Of a stretch of 64,000 nucleotides of DNA, positions 9,965-20,487 are shown in pieces. Under the pieces are notes generated by a model, which was given only the letters and a program-made list of their open reading frames with translations, did not search any database and was not told where the DNA came from. The stretch is from Secundilactobacillus mixtipabuli. GTDB taxonomy: Bacteria > Bacillota > Bacilli > Lactobacillales > Lactobacillaceae. Both the position numbers and the translations under genes were made by a program. How positions within the stretch are numbered: the stretch's first letter is position 1; each line of letters opens with the position of its first letter. The stretch is taken from the NCBI RefSeq assembly GCF_002217925.1, contig NZ_BCMF01000001.1, positions 124,001 through 188,000 on the forward strand. The letters are read 5' to 3'.

Positions 9965-11260
9965 TTAAAACAGAGATACAAAATTACGCCAAGTCCGAAC
10001 GATCCAATTTGCTTCTTTAATGCTGTAAATCGTTTTAATTGGCAGTTTCAAAGTCCCGTTATCATTCAGTTGTGAAATCGGTCTGCACGCTAACATTAGC
10101 TGCACGTGACCGACTTGCGTGTTCGCGGCTAGTGGTGCCTTCAGCCCACCTTTTTGCCGGTGCTCAGCGTCAATCACCACTTTGGAGCTAAGTTGATCCT
10201 TTGACTGCTGTTTGCCAAGCCAAATCGTGGTTGGGGCCGCGACGGTTGTTTCAGCGGTGGTACTTTTACCCATTGGGACCTTAACGTTGCTTAACTGATA
10301 CGTCTGTGCGTTTAGGGTAACAGGCCGATAATTTGCATACACCCAGTTCATCAAGTGGCGCGTTTGAACAAAACGGGCTGGATCACCCGTCTTTTTATTC
10401 TGTGCGTGCATCACAATGGTAATGATACGGTGACCATTACGATCAACGGTGCCGGCAAAGTTACCGCCCGCAGCCTTTGACGTCCCAGTCTTCAAACCAT
10501 CCACCGGCAAATGAGCATCGGCTTGACTCTGACCCTTCAGCATCAAATTCCAGGTATTCATCCGGGTCTCATCGCTGTGACCCTTATCAAACCACGATTT
10601 GCTCAATCGGGTAGTCTGCAGAATTTCTGGGTACTGCTTTAAAATAATCTGCGATAAGCGCGCCACGTCTCTAGCGGACATCGTGTTCTCATCGTTTTTG
10701 GCTAAGGTTGAATAGCCTAACTTCCCCGCTTGACCGTTTGTCACGCCAGACGCTGTTATCAGATGGGCACTGGTCAAATGTAATTGTTTGGCAGTGGCCC
10801 GCATCTTATCAATAAAGCGGTGCGGATTACCGGCCACGGCGTTTCCCAGTGCAGAAATGGCACCGTTAGCCGATGAGATCAGACTCGCCTGAAACAAATC
10901 ACGAACCGTGTACTTTCGGTTAGCACTAAGTGGCACGTTAGTTAGATCCTTATTCCGACTCATTTTAGCAATTTCAGGGCTAACGGTGACCCGCTGATTC
11001 CAATGCATGCGGCCAGCCTTGATTTCATTTAAAACAATGTACGTTGATAATAGTTTGGTCATGGACGCGATGGGCAAAGGCTGCTGGTCGTTTTTCTGAT
11101 AAAGCACCTGCCCGGTTTGAGCATCAACCGCAATTGCTGACTTGACCTGTAAATTGGGTGCTGCAGCTCTCACACTGATCCCGCCGACCATTAACGTCAC
11201 TATAAAAACACACAAAAATAGCCCGAATTGCAGGCTACTTTTGGCAGATTTGACTGTCAT
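9965..11260 (-). CDS. dacA: D-alanyl-D-alanine carboxypeptidase (serine type, peptidase S11)
   Basis: Trims the terminal D-Ala from peptidoglycan pentapeptides at the outer membrane face. Start ATG 11258-11260 is chosen because GGAGG lies 5 bases upstream; a longer TTG frame would bury it. The 431-residue protein has a signal peptide (about 1-33), active-site SxxK (SMTK, S66-K69), the SAN box (LISSANGA) and KTG (VDGLKTGTSKAAGG), then the C-terminal PBP5-like domain and a basic amphipathic tail. It lies 16 bases after the histidine kinase gene, which suggests one operon with the two-component system. Confidence 0.92.
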   Translation of the reverse strand: MTVKSAKSSLQFGLFLCVFIVTLMVGGISVRAAAPNLQVKSAIAVDAQTGQVLYQKNDQQPLPIASMTKLLSTYIVLNEIKAGRMHWNQRVTVSPEIAKMSRNKDLTNVPLSANRKYTVRDLFQASLISSANGAISALGNAVAGNPHRFIDKMRATAKQLHLTSAHLITASGVTNGQAGKLGYSTLAKNDENTMSARDVARLSQIILKQYPEILQTTRLSKSWFDKGHSDETRMNTWNLMLKGQSQADAHLPVDGLKTGTSKAAGGNFAGTVDRNGHRIITIVMHAQNKKTGDPARFVQTRHLMNWVYANYRPVTLNAQTYQLSNVKVPMGKSTTAETTVAAPTTIWLGKQQSKDQLSSKVVIDAEHRQKGGLKAPLAANTQVGHVQLMLACRPISQLNDNGTLKLPIKTIYSIKEANWIVRTWRNFVSLF

Positions 11261-11276
11261 AACTTCCTCCAATGTT

Positions 11277-12452
11277 TCATTTTTGATGCGTATCTTTTAG
11301 CTGAGTGCCGTTTTTAACAGGTAAATGAATAATGAAGCGCGTTAATTCATCCGTTGAGGTCACGTAGATATAACCGCCGTGACGGCTAATAATACTCTGG
11401 GCAATGGCCAAGCCTAGCCCAGTACCGCCAGTCGCTTTTGAACGGGAACCTTCAACCCGGTAAAATCGTTCAAACACCTGTGATAACGCTGCTTCGGGAA
11501 TTTTCTTCCCGTCGTTTTCAACGCTGATCACCACTTCTTCGTCATTGGGCTGCTCAGCACGCAAATTAATCTGCTTACCGCCTTCGCCGTATTTCAGGGC
11601 GTTGGTGATCAAATTATTGAAGACCCGGCCGAGCTTTTCGCCATCAGCTTCAATTTGCATAGGTTCATCAGGCACCTCACTATTGATCGTCATGCCCTTC
11701 TCGCCAGCTTCCAGTTCGTAGCTGGCAGCTAACTGCTCTAACATTTGACCAATATCCAGCGTTGCAATCGACAGCGGTGTATCGGTCTGGCGCATTTTGG
11801 TATAAACAAACAGGTCGTCCACTAAGGATTTCATCTGTTTGGCCTTATTGAAAGCCGTATTAGTGTACTTTAATAATTCGTCTTCAGAATGATACTGACG
11901 ATCTTCGACTAAGCCCAGGTAACCAATAATGGAGGTCAGTGGCGTCCGTAAATCGTGACTGACGTTTGTGATCAGTTCATCTTTAGACTTTTCAATCCGC
12001 CGTTCCTCATCCATTGAGGCGATGACGGAATCAACCAGCGCGTTGACTGATGTGATTACGCGTTGCGTTTCACCCTTAATCGTAAACGGGATTCGGTGAT
12101 CAAAGTGGCCGTTCGCGATATAGTGCAGTTCAGCAATAATGTGCCGCAGTTGCATTTGATGATAACGCCGAATCAGCCGCCAGTAGACAACGCCGGCGTC
12201 AAATACGACCATCAGCACGATAAAGATGTTTTCCCAGCTCCAGAGTTGATAATGCGATGGGCCGATAATAATCGACCGTTTAATAATGAAAATCCCATCC
12301 TGTAACCCCGGATTGGTTTGAATCATTTCATTTAATAGAACGATCACCGAAAGATTAAGCAACAGCAAAAGCACGACGGTCACGATACCTTCCATGATCA
12401 GCGCGCTTTTTTCTCTTGCTGTGAGTTTCATACCTTTGCTATCTGTATTCAT
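11277..12452 (-). CDS. Membrane histidine kinase (VanS/PhoR-like)
   Basis: 391 residues from ATG 12450-12452, preceded by AGGGGAACT that overlaps the regulator's TAG stop. Two membrane helices flank a short extracellular loop, then a HAMP-like linker, the H box NVSHDLRTPLTSIIGYLGL, N box NLITNALKYGEGG and the G boxes (GTGLGLAIAQSII). It signals to the OmpR-type regulator encoded just before it. Co-transcription with dacA points to a cell-wall stress or wall-remodelling input; the stimulus is unknown. Confidence 0.88.
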   Translation of the reverse strand: MNTDSKGMKLTAREKSALIMEGIVTVVLLLLLNLSVIVLLNEMIQTNPGLQDGIFIIKRSIIIGPSHYQLWSWENIFIVLMVVFDAGVVYWRLIRRYHQMQLRHIIAELHYIANGHFDHRIPFTIKGETQRVITSVNALVDSVIASMDEERRIEKSKDELITNVSHDLRTPLTSIIGYLGLVEDRQYHSEDELLKYTNTAFNKAKQMKSLVDDLFVYTKMRQTDTPLSIATLDIGQMLEQLAASYELEAGEKGMTINSEVPDEPMQIEADGEKLGRVFNNLITNALKYGEGGKQINLRAEQPNDEEVVISVENDGKKIPEAALSQVFERFYRVEGSRSKATGGTGLGLAIAQSIISRHGGYIYVTSTDELTRFIIHLPVKNGTQLKDTHQK

Positions 12453-12459
12453 AGTTCCC

Positions 12460-13149
12460 CTAGTGTGTTTCAATCTTGTAGCCGACACCCCAAACCGTCT
12501 GAATGACCTTCTCGCCGCCAGTGGCTTCTTCGATCTTATCTCTCAGATGCGAAACATGCACCATGACCGTCTTGGCCGAAACAATCGATTCCTGGCGCCA
12601 AACCCGTTCGAAGATTTCATCCGCTGAAAAGACCCGGTTAGGATGACTAGCCAATAAGTAAAGGATACCAAATTCCAAAGCGGTCAGGTTAACCAGCTTA
12701 CCGGATAACGTTTTCACTTCATGGGAGTCCTTATTGATGGTCAGTGAGCCAATGTCTAACACATCCGGCTTTTCATCAGTCACGTGATCTGAAGCTCGCC
12801 GCAGCAACGATTTAACTCGGGCCATGACTTCTAGTGGGTTAAATGGCTTGGTGACGTAATCATCACCGCCGCTAACTAACCCTTGAATCTTATCCATATC
12901 ATCCGTTTTGGCTGACAGGATCAAGATAGGCAGTTCTGAATCCTTACGAACTTCCTTGATCACTTCGATACCGCTCATTTCAGGCATCATGATGTCCAAA
13001 ATCATCAAACCGATGTCCGGTGTCGTGTGCAGCTTCGTCAGTGCTTCTTTACCGTTGTACGCGGTAATGGGCTCGTAGCCTTCGTTTTTAATGTAGATTT
13101 CCAGTAATTGGGCAATTTCTTTATCGTCATCAACAACTAAAATTTTCAT
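12460..13149 (-). CDS. OmpR/PhoB-family response regulator
   Basis: 229 residues. Receiver domain with D8/D9, phospho-acceptor D52 (LMILDIMMPEMSG) and K101 (VTKPFNPLE), then a winged-helix DNA-binding domain (SLTINKDSHEV to VWGVGYKIETH). It is the first gene of the regulator-kinase-dacA operon; the three are tightly spaced (stop/RBS overlap, then 16 bases). Confidence 0.9.
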   Translation of the reverse strand: MKILVVDDDKEIAQLLEIYIKNEGYEPITAYNGKEALTKLHTTPDIGLMILDIMMPEMSGIEVIKEVRKDSELPILILSAKTDDMDKIQGLVSGGDDYVTKPFNPLEVMARVKSLLRRASDHVTDEKPDVLDIGSLTINKDSHEVKTLSGKLVNLTALEFGILYLLASHPNRVFSADEIFERVWRQESIVSAKTVMVHVSHLRDKIEEATGGEKVIQTVWGVGYKIETH

Positions 13150-13340
13150 GATTTTTACGTTCTCCTTATCATTCGATCGATCAACTAAAATGGCCGCACC
13201 ATTTATTCATGCGCAATCCGTGAGCAGCGTGCAGCTTCCCCGTTTGCTTAGGTCTATCTTACCAAAAGATAGGCCGGCATTCATTATTATTCCAGTAACT
13301 TAAGGTTCTCATTAAATTTTACAGCAGATTTCGAGAATAA

Positions 13341-13387
13341 ACAAAAGAAGCCCTAAGAGGCGTCTTGATGACGACCGCTTGGGCTTC
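13341..13387 (-). terminator. Terminator of guaB
   Basis: Stem GAAGCCC (13347-13353) with GGGCTTC (13381-13387), plus inner pairing, followed on the minus strand by TTTTG. Confidence 0.75.
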
Positions 13388-13405
13388 CGAAAGTTTTAGA
13401 CTTAA

Positions 13406-14560
<1,155 letters not shown>

Positions 14561-14668
14561 TTATTATTTTTTTTGTATTGTTTGGTAATATACCAGCGAC
14601 TTTCAGAAAATGCAAGGATTCTCATGAACTTGTAAGATTTTAGCGTAAAATCTCATCAATTCGGCTGA

Positions 14669-14681
14669 AATGTTCGGGTTT
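14669..14681 (-). promoter_or_regulatory. PurBox-like operator upstream of guaB
   Basis: On the minus strand the sequence AAACCCGAACATT matches the PurR operator consensus known from lactic acid bacteria (AWWWCCGAACWWT) except at one position. A second, weaker CCGAA (in AGCCGAATTG, about 14656-14666) lies next to it. It sits about 125 bases before the guaB start, so control by PurR is plausible. Confidence 0.5.
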
Positions 14682-14775
14682 TAGTCTGATTTTCTCAATG
14701 ATTTGGGACTAATTATAATTATTGTTTGATCTTCGTTCATGATGGTTTGAATGCCCCAGTGCTGCCTCAAAAAAC

Positions 14776-14814
14776 ATAAAAAACCAGTCCGATGGATTAC
14801 CCATCAAACTGGTT
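14776..14814 (-). terminator. Terminator of the DUF1129 gene
   Basis: Stem AACCAGT..GATGG with CCATC..ACTGGTT (14782-14814), with a T6 tail on the minus strand. Confidence 0.8.
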
Positions 14815-14832
14815 GCAGCTTACGATTTCATT

Positions 14833-15600
14833 TTAACGACGGCGCTGAGGGGTGCTGCCGAAAAAGCCTTGCGTTAATTTCCATTGCCGTTTGACCAAAA
14901 TTGAGGCCAAACCACTGACGACACCAAGGACGATCATTGGCCATGCGCCGATCATTGGGTTCAAATAGCCTGGTAATAAGGCCATCATTGAGAACAGGCC
15001 TAACCAAACAACCAGAAAGGCAACTGAACCAGCGATTCGAATCCAAAGTGAAAAACGGTGTTCCCGCTTTGAATCGAAAATCCGTGGGATCAATGGCAAT
15101 GCTAAGCCAGCGATGACAGATGACAACAGAATCGACAAAATGCCGACTGGTTGAGCACCCTTTTGTGCTGGGGTAAGTAGGAACATAATCCCAAACATGA
15201 AACTAAAGATCGTAAAGAAGTTCAGCCCGTTATACAACGTACTTGGCCAGTATGGATCTGGTGTTCCAGCTGGGCGCTTAGGGCCTTCAATAATCTCTTT
15301 GATCCGGGCATTCACATCGCTACCATATAGGTTACGTGCGGTTTTACCCTTTTTTTGGCCCGCTAAAAGTTCCGCTGTCGTTGTCTTAACGATTTCGGCC
15401 TTTTTTTCAGGATTTAACTTAGTGGCTTGCAGTGCTTGATTGAATCGGAACATATAGTCCGCGTTCCGCTTCGTCAAACCGATGTTATCGAAAGCAGCCC
15501 GCTCGTTTTTGACCGTACTATTCCGATCCTGGTGAACAGCTGCATTCCGTTTACGCTGCTGAACGCCTGCATTGCGCTTTTCATTTTCGTTTTCGCTCAA
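14833..15600 (-). CDS. DUF1129 family membrane protein
   Basis: 255 residues. The first 110 are charged and Asn/Arg/Lys-rich (KRNAGVQQRKRNAAVHQDRN) with an Asn-Ala repeat flavour, followed by four hydrophobic helices (about 122-143, 150-170, 185-205, 212-235) and a basic tail. The family is widespread next to ychF in lactobacilli; function unknown. TTG start with AAGGAGA 8 bases upstream. The hairpin element lies between ychF and this gene. Confidence 0.75.
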   Translation of the reverse strand: MSENENEKRNAGVQQRKRNAAVHQDRNSTVKNERAAFDNIGLTKRNADYMFRFNQALQATKLNPEKKAEIVKTTTAELLAGQKKGKTARNLYGSDVNARIKEIIEGPKRPAGTPDPYWPSTLYNGLNFFTIFSFMFGIMFLLTPAQKGAQPVGILSILLSSVIAGLALPLIPRIFDSKREHRFSLWIRIAGSVAFLVVWLGLFSMMALLPGYLNPMIGAWPMIVLGVVSGLASILVKRQWKLTQGFFGSTPQRRR

Positions 15601-15662
15601 TTTGGGATCTCCTTTTTTAGTTGTTTTTTTTTGGGGGGACTACGTGGACTTTTTACATAGCC

Positions 15663-15784
15663 GAAACGTGTTCCACGAGACAGAGAGCTATGTGTAAGCC
15701 AATGCTGGCATAAATCCAAAAACCGGGATTTTTGCCAGCATTAACTTACACGCCGCTCTCTAAACGTCTCGTTCCACACTCTAG
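15663..15784 (-). repeat. 122-bp covarying hairpin element, copy 2 (after ychF)
   Basis: Same architecture as copy 1 at 4622-4742: GTGT/ACAC, GGA/GGA internal loop, ACGAGAC/GTCTCGT (AGCAGGC/GCCTGCT in copy 1), AGAGAGC/GCTCTCT (AAGGAGC/GCTCCTT), GTGTAAG/CTTACAC unchanged, ATGCTGGCA/TGCCAGCAT (ATATTGGCA/TGCCAATAT), AAATCC/GGATTT unchanged. Changes come in complementary pairs. Again the outer edge TAGAGTGTGGAA begins with the gene's TAG stop. Confidence 0.8.
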
Positions 15785-16881
15785 ACGTTGAACCTAAACT
15801 CCACAATATCCCCATCTTGCATCACGTAATCTTTACCTTCAACTCTTAATTTACCGGCATCCTTAACCGCTGATTCTGATTCGTATTTATCCAAATCATC
15901 AAAAGCCATCACTTCTGCGCGAATAAAACCACGTTCGAAGTCAGAGTGAATGATTCCGGCCGCTTGTGGTGCCTTGGTGCCCTTCTTAAAGGTCCAAGCT
16001 CTGGTTTCCTTACCACCAGCCGTGAAAAAGGTTTCTAGGCCTAAGAGCTTGTATGAGGCACGGATCAGACGGTTTAAGCCTGGTTCTGTGACGCCTTCAG
16101 CTTCTAGGAAGTCTGCCTTTTCATCATCATCCAATTCGGCGATTTCTTCTTCAGCTTCCGCAGCAACGGCAATGGCTTGTGCGCCTTCCTTAGCAGCGTA
16201 GGCTTCAATATCCTTAAAGTACTTCGAGTTTTCTGGATCAGCCATATCATCTTCAGCAATGTTGGCAACGTAGAGGACTGGTTTGCTGGTCAGCAGGAAT
16301 AAGCCCTTCACGATTGGCGCTTCGTCTTCGTTGAAGTCCATCGTCCGAACACCCTTGCCGGCTTCGAGAACTGGCTTGATGCGTTCCAGAACAGCCAATT
16401 CAGCCTTAGCTTCTTTATCGCTACCCTTAGCTGCCCGTTGAACCTTAGCCAACCGCTTATCAACGGCTTCAAGGTCTGATAAACCTAATTCCAAGTTGAT
16501 GGTTTCAATATCATCGATTGGGTCGATCTTACCAGAAACGTGGGTAATGTTATCGTCGTCAAATGCCCGCACAACGTGCACGATAGCATCCACCTGACGA
16601 ATGTTTTCCAAGAATTTATTCCCTAAACCTTCACCCTTGCTGGCACCCTTAACAATGCCGGCAATATCGGTAAATTCAAAGGTGGTTGGCACGACTTTTT
16701 TAGCCGGAATCAGTTCTTGAATCCGGTCTAACCGTGAATCTGGCACTTCAACCATCCCAACGTTAGGGTCGATGGTGGCAAATGGATAGTTCGCCATTTC
16801 TGCCCCTGCCTTGGTAATCGCGTTAAATAAGGTTGACTTACCAACGTTTGGTAAGCCGACAATTCCTGCTGTTAATGACAT
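15781..16881 (-). CDS. ychF: Redox-sensitive ATPase/GTPase YchF
   Basis: 366-residue Obg-family P-loop protein that associates with ribosomes and affects stress responses. G1 motif GLPNVGKST (9-17), G3 in TDIAGIVKGASKGEGLGNKFL, a coiled-coil insert at about 130-170, and a C-terminal TGS domain (RAWTFKKGTKAPQAAG to DGDIVEFRFNV). Normal full length. It lies in the conserved rsmG-noc-soj-parB-DUF951-ychF order; its TAG stop overlaps the edge of the hairpin repeat. Confidence 0.95.
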   Translation of the reverse strand: MSLTAGIVGLPNVGKSTLFNAITKAGAEMANYPFATIDPNVGMVEVPDSRLDRIQELIPAKKVVPTTFEFTDIAGIVKGASKGEGLGNKFLENIRQVDAIVHVVRAFDDDNITHVSGKIDPIDDIETINLELGLSDLEAVDKRLAKVQRAAKGSDKEAKAELAVLERIKPVLEAGKGVRTMDFNEDEAPIVKGLFLLTSKPVLYVANIAEDDMADPENSKYFKDIEAYAAKEGAQAIAVAAEAEEEIAELDDDEKADFLEAEGVTEPGLNRLIRASYKLLGLETFFTAGGKETRAWTFKKGTKAPQAAGIIHSDFERGFIRAEVMAFDDLDKYESESAVKDAGKLRVEGKDYVMQDGDIVEFRFNV

Positions 16882-16903
16882 AGTAAAGTCTCACTCTTCC
16901 TTT

Positions 16904-17095
16904 TTAGTCAGTTTGTGGTTTCTTTTCTAAAACCTTTTTCAGCTTTTTTTCGAACTCGCGACGGCTCAGCATCACGATGTGGCCGCAACCGGTGCACTTG
17001 ATTTTAATATCAGCGCCCATCCGAATGATCTCCCAGCGGTTTACGCCACATGGGTGCGGTTTTTTCATTTCAACTAAATCACCTAAATCGTACAT
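16904..17095 (-). CDS. DUF951 family small protein
   Basis: 63 residues: YDLGDLVEMKKPHPCGVNRWEI, then a second Cys pair KCTGCGHIVMLSRREFEKKL. C16 plus the CTGC pair suggest a small metal-binding fold. The family is always found between parB and ychF in Firmicutes; function unknown. AGGAG lies 7 bases before the ATG, and it is 10 bases from the parB stop. Confidence 0.85.
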   Translation of the reverse strand: MYDLGDLVEMKKPHPCGVNRWEIIRMGADIKIKCTGCGHIVMLSRREFEKKLKKVLEKKPQTD

Positions 17096-17105
17096 CGAAT
17101 CACTC

Positions 17106-17987
17106 CTAATCTAAATGTACGTCGAGAATGTCTAAGATACGGCTTAAGTCGTCATCTGACAAATACTCGATCTCAATCTTACCTTGGCCTGCTTCTTTAG
17201 CCTCGCTGATCGTCACTTGAGTCCCGAACTTCTCTTGAAGGACGTTTTCACCTGCACGCAGGTAAGGTGACTTCTGCTTGATCCGCTTCTTTGGCTTAGC
17301 CGCAGCCTGGCCGTTCATCTTATTGACGACGCCTTCCAAAGCACGCACGGTCATTTTACCATCCGCTGCCCGATTAGCAAGACTGACCATCTGTGAACGG
17401 TCCTTCAGCGAAAGCAGGGTTCTCGCCTGCCCCATTGAAAGCCGCTTCTTTTGCAGCAGTTCTTTGACTTGCTTTGGCAAGCCCAATAACCGCAAGTAGT
17501 TAGCAATGTATGGCCGGCTCTTACCCAACCGTGACGAAACCTGGGCCTGCGTCATGTTCAAATTGCTCATGAGCATTTCATAAGCTTCGGCCTCTTCCAA
17601 CGGAGTCAAATCTTCACGCTGCAAGTTTTCCATGACAGCGATCTCCATCATCTGGGGTTCTGTCACTTCACGAACAATTGCCGGAATCGTTTCGTTTTTG
17701 ATCAAACGAGATGCCCGAACACGTCTTTCACCTGCAAGAATCTCATAGCGAGAGACTTCGGGATCTGGCTGACGGACAATGATGGGCTGGAACACACCCG
17801 ATTTTTCAATCGAACGGGCAAGGTCCTTCAAGGCCGTCTGGTCAAACTTCTGCCGTGGTTGATACGGGTTCGGCCGAATCTGATCGAGTTTGATATCGAT
17901 CACTGTTTCTACTTCTGGGTCAACGCTATTATCCGCGAACAATGCTTCAATGCCGCGTCCAAGCCCCTTGTTATTTTTGTTTGCCAT
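17106..17987 (-). CDS. parB: Chromosome partitioning protein ParB (Spo0J)
   Basis: CTP-dependent clamp that loads at parS near the origin and recruits SMC. Starting at ATG 17985-17987 (MANKNNKGLGRGIEALF, the typical beginning) gives 293 residues and a 17-base overlap with soj; a longer frame has no supporting site. Motifs: NPYQPRQKF, GERRVRASRL (CTP-binding GxRR), ENLQREDLTPLEEAEAYEML and an HTH (TQAQVSSRLGKSRPYIANYLRLL). The C-terminal dimerisation part ends RILDILDVHLD. Confidence 0.93.
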   Translation of the reverse strand: MANKNNKGLGRGIEALFADNSVDPEVETVIDIKLDQIRPNPYQPRQKFDQTALKDLARSIEKSGVFQPIIVRQPDPEVSRYEILAGERRVRASRLIKNETIPAIVREVTEPQMMEIAVMENLQREDLTPLEEAEAYEMLMSNLNMTQAQVSSRLGKSRPYIANYLRLLGLPKQVKELLQKKRLSMGQARTLLSLKDRSQMVSLANRAADGKMTVRALEGVVNKMNGQAAAKPKKRIKQKSPYLRAGENVLQEKFGTQVTISEAKEAGQGKIEIEYLSDDDLSRILDILDVHLD

Positions 17988-18744
17988 GAGCAGCTGCCAC
18001 TTCCTTTGCGAGTTGCGAATAAACGAGTGCACCGGTTGACTTCGGGTCATAATCCATAATTGGCAAGCCGTGGCTAGGCGCCTCGGATAACCTGACGTTA
18101 CGTGGAATAATCGTCTCGTAAACGTTGTCCTTAAAGTACTTTTTCACTTCTTCATTAACTTGATGGCCCAGATTGGTACGGGCATCATACATGGTCAGCA
18201 ACACACCCTCGATCTTAAGACTGGGGTTGAAATGCTTCCGCACGAGCTGAATGGTATTCAGCAATTGACTCAGGCCTTCCAGCGCGTAGTACTCGCTTTG
18301 AACGGGAATCAAAATCGAGTTGCTGGCCGTAAAGGCATTGATGGTTAATAGGCCTAACGAAGGCGGACAATCCACCAAAATGAAATCGTATTGGTCCTCA
18401 ATGGTTTTAACGGCATCTAATAAACGGGTCTCACGGGCAATTTGAGCCGTCAGCTCAATCTCTGCACCAGAGAGCTGAATCGTTGCTGGCACAATGTCTA
18501 AATCTTTATGACTTGTATGTAAGATCACATCAGTAATCGGCTCTTCATTGACCAGAACATCGTAAATATCCTTTGAAATGGAGGACTTGGCAATCCCAAC
18601 TCCACTAGTTGCGTTCCCTTGTGCATCAATATCGATTAACAAAACTCGGTTACCCAGATTAGCTAATCCGGCACCTAGGTTTACGGAAGTCGTTGTCTTA
18701 CCGACACCGCCCTTTTGGTTTGCAAGCGCAATGATATCTGCCAT
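17971..18744 (-). CDS. soj: ParA-type ATPase Soj
   Basis: 257-residue deviant-Walker ATPase that partners ParB and acts on origin segregation and DnaA. Deviant Walker A KGGVGKTT (11-18), Walker A' LLIDIDAQGNATSGVG and Walker B FILVDCPPSLGLLT. GGAG lies about 11 bases before the ATG. It is in operon with noc (17 bases upstream) and overlaps parB by 17 bases. Confidence 0.94.
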   Translation of the reverse strand: MADIIALANQKGGVGKTTTSVNLGAGLANLGNRVLLIDIDAQGNATSGVGIAKSSISKDIYDVLVNEEPITDVILHTSHKDLDIVPATIQLSGAEIELTAQIARETRLLDAVKTIEDQYDFILVDCPPSLGLLTINAFTASNSILIPVQSEYYALEGLSQLLNTIQLVRKHFNPSLKIEGVLLTMYDARTNLGHQVNEEVKKYFKDNVYETIIPRNVRLSEAPSHGLPIMDYDPKSTGALVYSQLAKEVAAAHGKQK

Positions 18745-18761
18745 CAGTTTTCGTCACTCCT

Positions 18762-19586
18762 TTATGATTTTTTTATGATATCGATAGTAATTCGGTAACT
18801 ATCGTCGTTGTCTTCTTCCGTTGTTTTGATCTTTAAACCAGCGTTGGTGACCATCTTCAATGACTTCTTGATGGTGTTGACCGCCACTCGGGTATCAGCC
18901 GAAACGGATTTAATTTTCGGCTTTGGCTTGGCCTTTGCACGGTGCCGCTGAATCAGCCGTTCTGCGTCACGAACGGTCAAATGATCACTAACGATTCGTT
19001 TCAGCAGCTGCACCTGTTGCTTAGGCGTAACTGCAAGTAACGCACGACCATGACGTTCGCTAATTTCTTCGTTCATAATCGCGTCTTGAACGGGCGCACT
19101 TAACTTCAATAACCGCAGCTTATTAGCAATAAAGGACTGACTCTTACCCACGTTTTCGGCCAGCTGGCTTTGCGTCAGCTTATTCAGTTTCATCAAGGAC
19201 TGATAAGCCTGCGCTTCTTCAATCGGGGTTAATCCCTCTCGTTGCAAGTTTTCAATCAGTGCTAGTGAAGCCGTTTCATCATCAGATAACGATTGAATGA
19301 TTGCTGGCACTTCACGCCAGTTTAACGTTTTGACTGCCCGAAAGCGCCGCTCACCGGCAATGATCTCGTACTGATGCGGTTCATATTCCCGTAGAACGAT
19401 TGGTTGCAGTAAGCCATGATCAGAAATGGTTTGCGCCAGTTCGTCTATACTGCGTTTGTTAAAGACGTGCCGCGGTTGGAACCGGTTGGGTACAATGGCA
19501 TCAATCGGTACCATAACTACTTTTTGCTTGATACTTTCATTATTTTGCTGGTTGCTTTTATCGTGACCAAATAATGAAAACGCCAT
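18762..19586 (-). CDS. noc: Nucleoid occlusion protein Noc (ParB paralogue)
   Basis: 274 residues with the ParB/Noc core: NRFQPRHVFN, AGERRFRAVK, ENLQREGLTPIEEAQAYQSL and HTH LTQSQLAENVGKSQSFIANKLRLL. The short N-terminus MAFSLFGHDKSN suits the Noc amphipathic membrane-targeting helix. In Bacillus, Noc blocks division over the nucleoid. Position directly after rsmG and before soj/parB is the classical noc locus. A second parB paralogue is thus expected here, not a duplication artefact. Confidence 0.88.
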   Translation of the reverse strand: MAFSLFGHDKSNQQNNESIKQKVVMVPIDAIVPNRFQPRHVFNKRSIDELAQTISDHGLLQPIVLREYEPHQYEIIAGERRFRAVKTLNWREVPAIIQSLSDDETASLALIENLQREGLTPIEEAQAYQSLMKLNKLTQSQLAENVGKSQSFIANKLRLLKLSAPVQDAIMNEEISERHGRALLAVTPKQQVQLLKRIVSDHLTVRDAERLIQRHRAKAKPKPKIKSVSADTRVAVNTIKKSLKMVTNAGLKIKTTEEDNDDSYRITIDIIKKS

Positions 19587-19607
19587 CCTAATCGTCCCCC
19601 TTTCTAA

Positions 19608-20336
19608 CTAATTACCGAGCGGCTCCTTGTTAGGCGTCCCAGCCTTCCGTGGATAGCGCTTGGGCGTTGGCTTAACCTTATCTACGACCACAATGTGGCG
19701 TTCATCCCCAGACTCAGGCAACGTAAACGATTGGTCCAAGTTTAATTTGCCACCAAGTGTAGCAATGGCCGACTTAGATTGTGCCAGCTCGTTTTCGGTC
19801 TGCTGTGCTTTCAGCGCGATAAACTGACCGTGCAGCTTAACGAGTGGCAGGCATAGTTCACTCAACACGCTCATCCGTGCTACTGCCCGTGCGGTAACAA
19901 CATCATAAGCTTCACGATGTTCGGACCGCTTGCCACCAAACTCTTCAGCTCGGGCATGATAGACACTCACACCTTCAAGGCCTAAATCAGCAATTAAATC
20001 CTTCAAAAAGTTGATCCGCTTATTTAATGAATCAACGATGGTGACTTTCAGATTGGGAAACAGGATCTTCATCGGTAGTGATGGGAACCCGGCTCCCGCA
20101 CCGACGTCACAAAGGGTCAATGCTTCAGTGCGTAACTCAGGCACATAAAAGGCGGGCGTTATTGAATCATAAAAGTGCTTCAGATAAACGTCGCCTCGTT
20201 CGGTAATGGTTGTTAAATTAAGATGCTGATTAGTGTCGACCAGGATTTTAAAATACTGGTCAAACTGTTGCATTTGTTGCTCAGAAACCGTAATCCCCTG
20301 AGCTTTTAACGCAGCAATAAACTGGTTATTATTCAT
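19608..20336 (-). CDS. rsmG: 16S rRNA (guanine527-N7)-methyltransferase RsmG
   Basis: Methylates G527 of 16S rRNA. The 242-residue Rossmann methyltransferase has SAM-binding [58 protein letters not shown] and a basic C-terminal tail ([20 protein letters not shown]). TAGGAGA lies 6 bases before the ATG. First gene of the leftward noc-soj-parB run. Confidence 0.94.
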   Translation of the reverse strand: MNNNQFIAALKAQGITVSEQQMQQFDQYFKILVDTNQHLNLTTITERGDVYLKHFYDSITPAFYVPELRTEALTLCDVGAGAGFPSLPMKILFPNLKVTIVDSLNKRINFLKDLIADLGLEGVSVYHARAEEFGGKRSEHREAYDVVTARAVARMSVLSELCLPLVKLHGQFIALKAQQTENELAQSKSAIATLGGKLNLDQSFTLPESGDERHIVVVDKVKPTPKRYPRKAGTPNKEPLGN

Positions 20337-20357
20337 TGAAATCTCCTAATGGATTCT

Positions 20358-20376
20358 GTGAAACACTTTGTTTCAC
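20358..20376. promoter_or_regulatory. Inverted repeat upstream of rsmG resembling permuted parS halves
   Basis: GTGAAACA-CTT-TGTTTCAC is a perfect 8-bp inverted repeat. The consensus parS site is TGTTTCAC followed directly by GTGAAACA, so the same two half-sites appear here in swapped order with a 3-base gap, 22 bases before the rsmG start. It may be a ParB/Noc-related or unrelated operator. Confidence 0.4.
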
Positions 20377-20487
20377 GCTCTAGTATACTTTACATTAATT
20401 ATGGTATGTACGCAAGCTCTTACACGTGGTTATTGCTTGCTTTTTCGAACTTTTTAGTGGGTAATTTGGGATAAGTTATTAGTCCAT

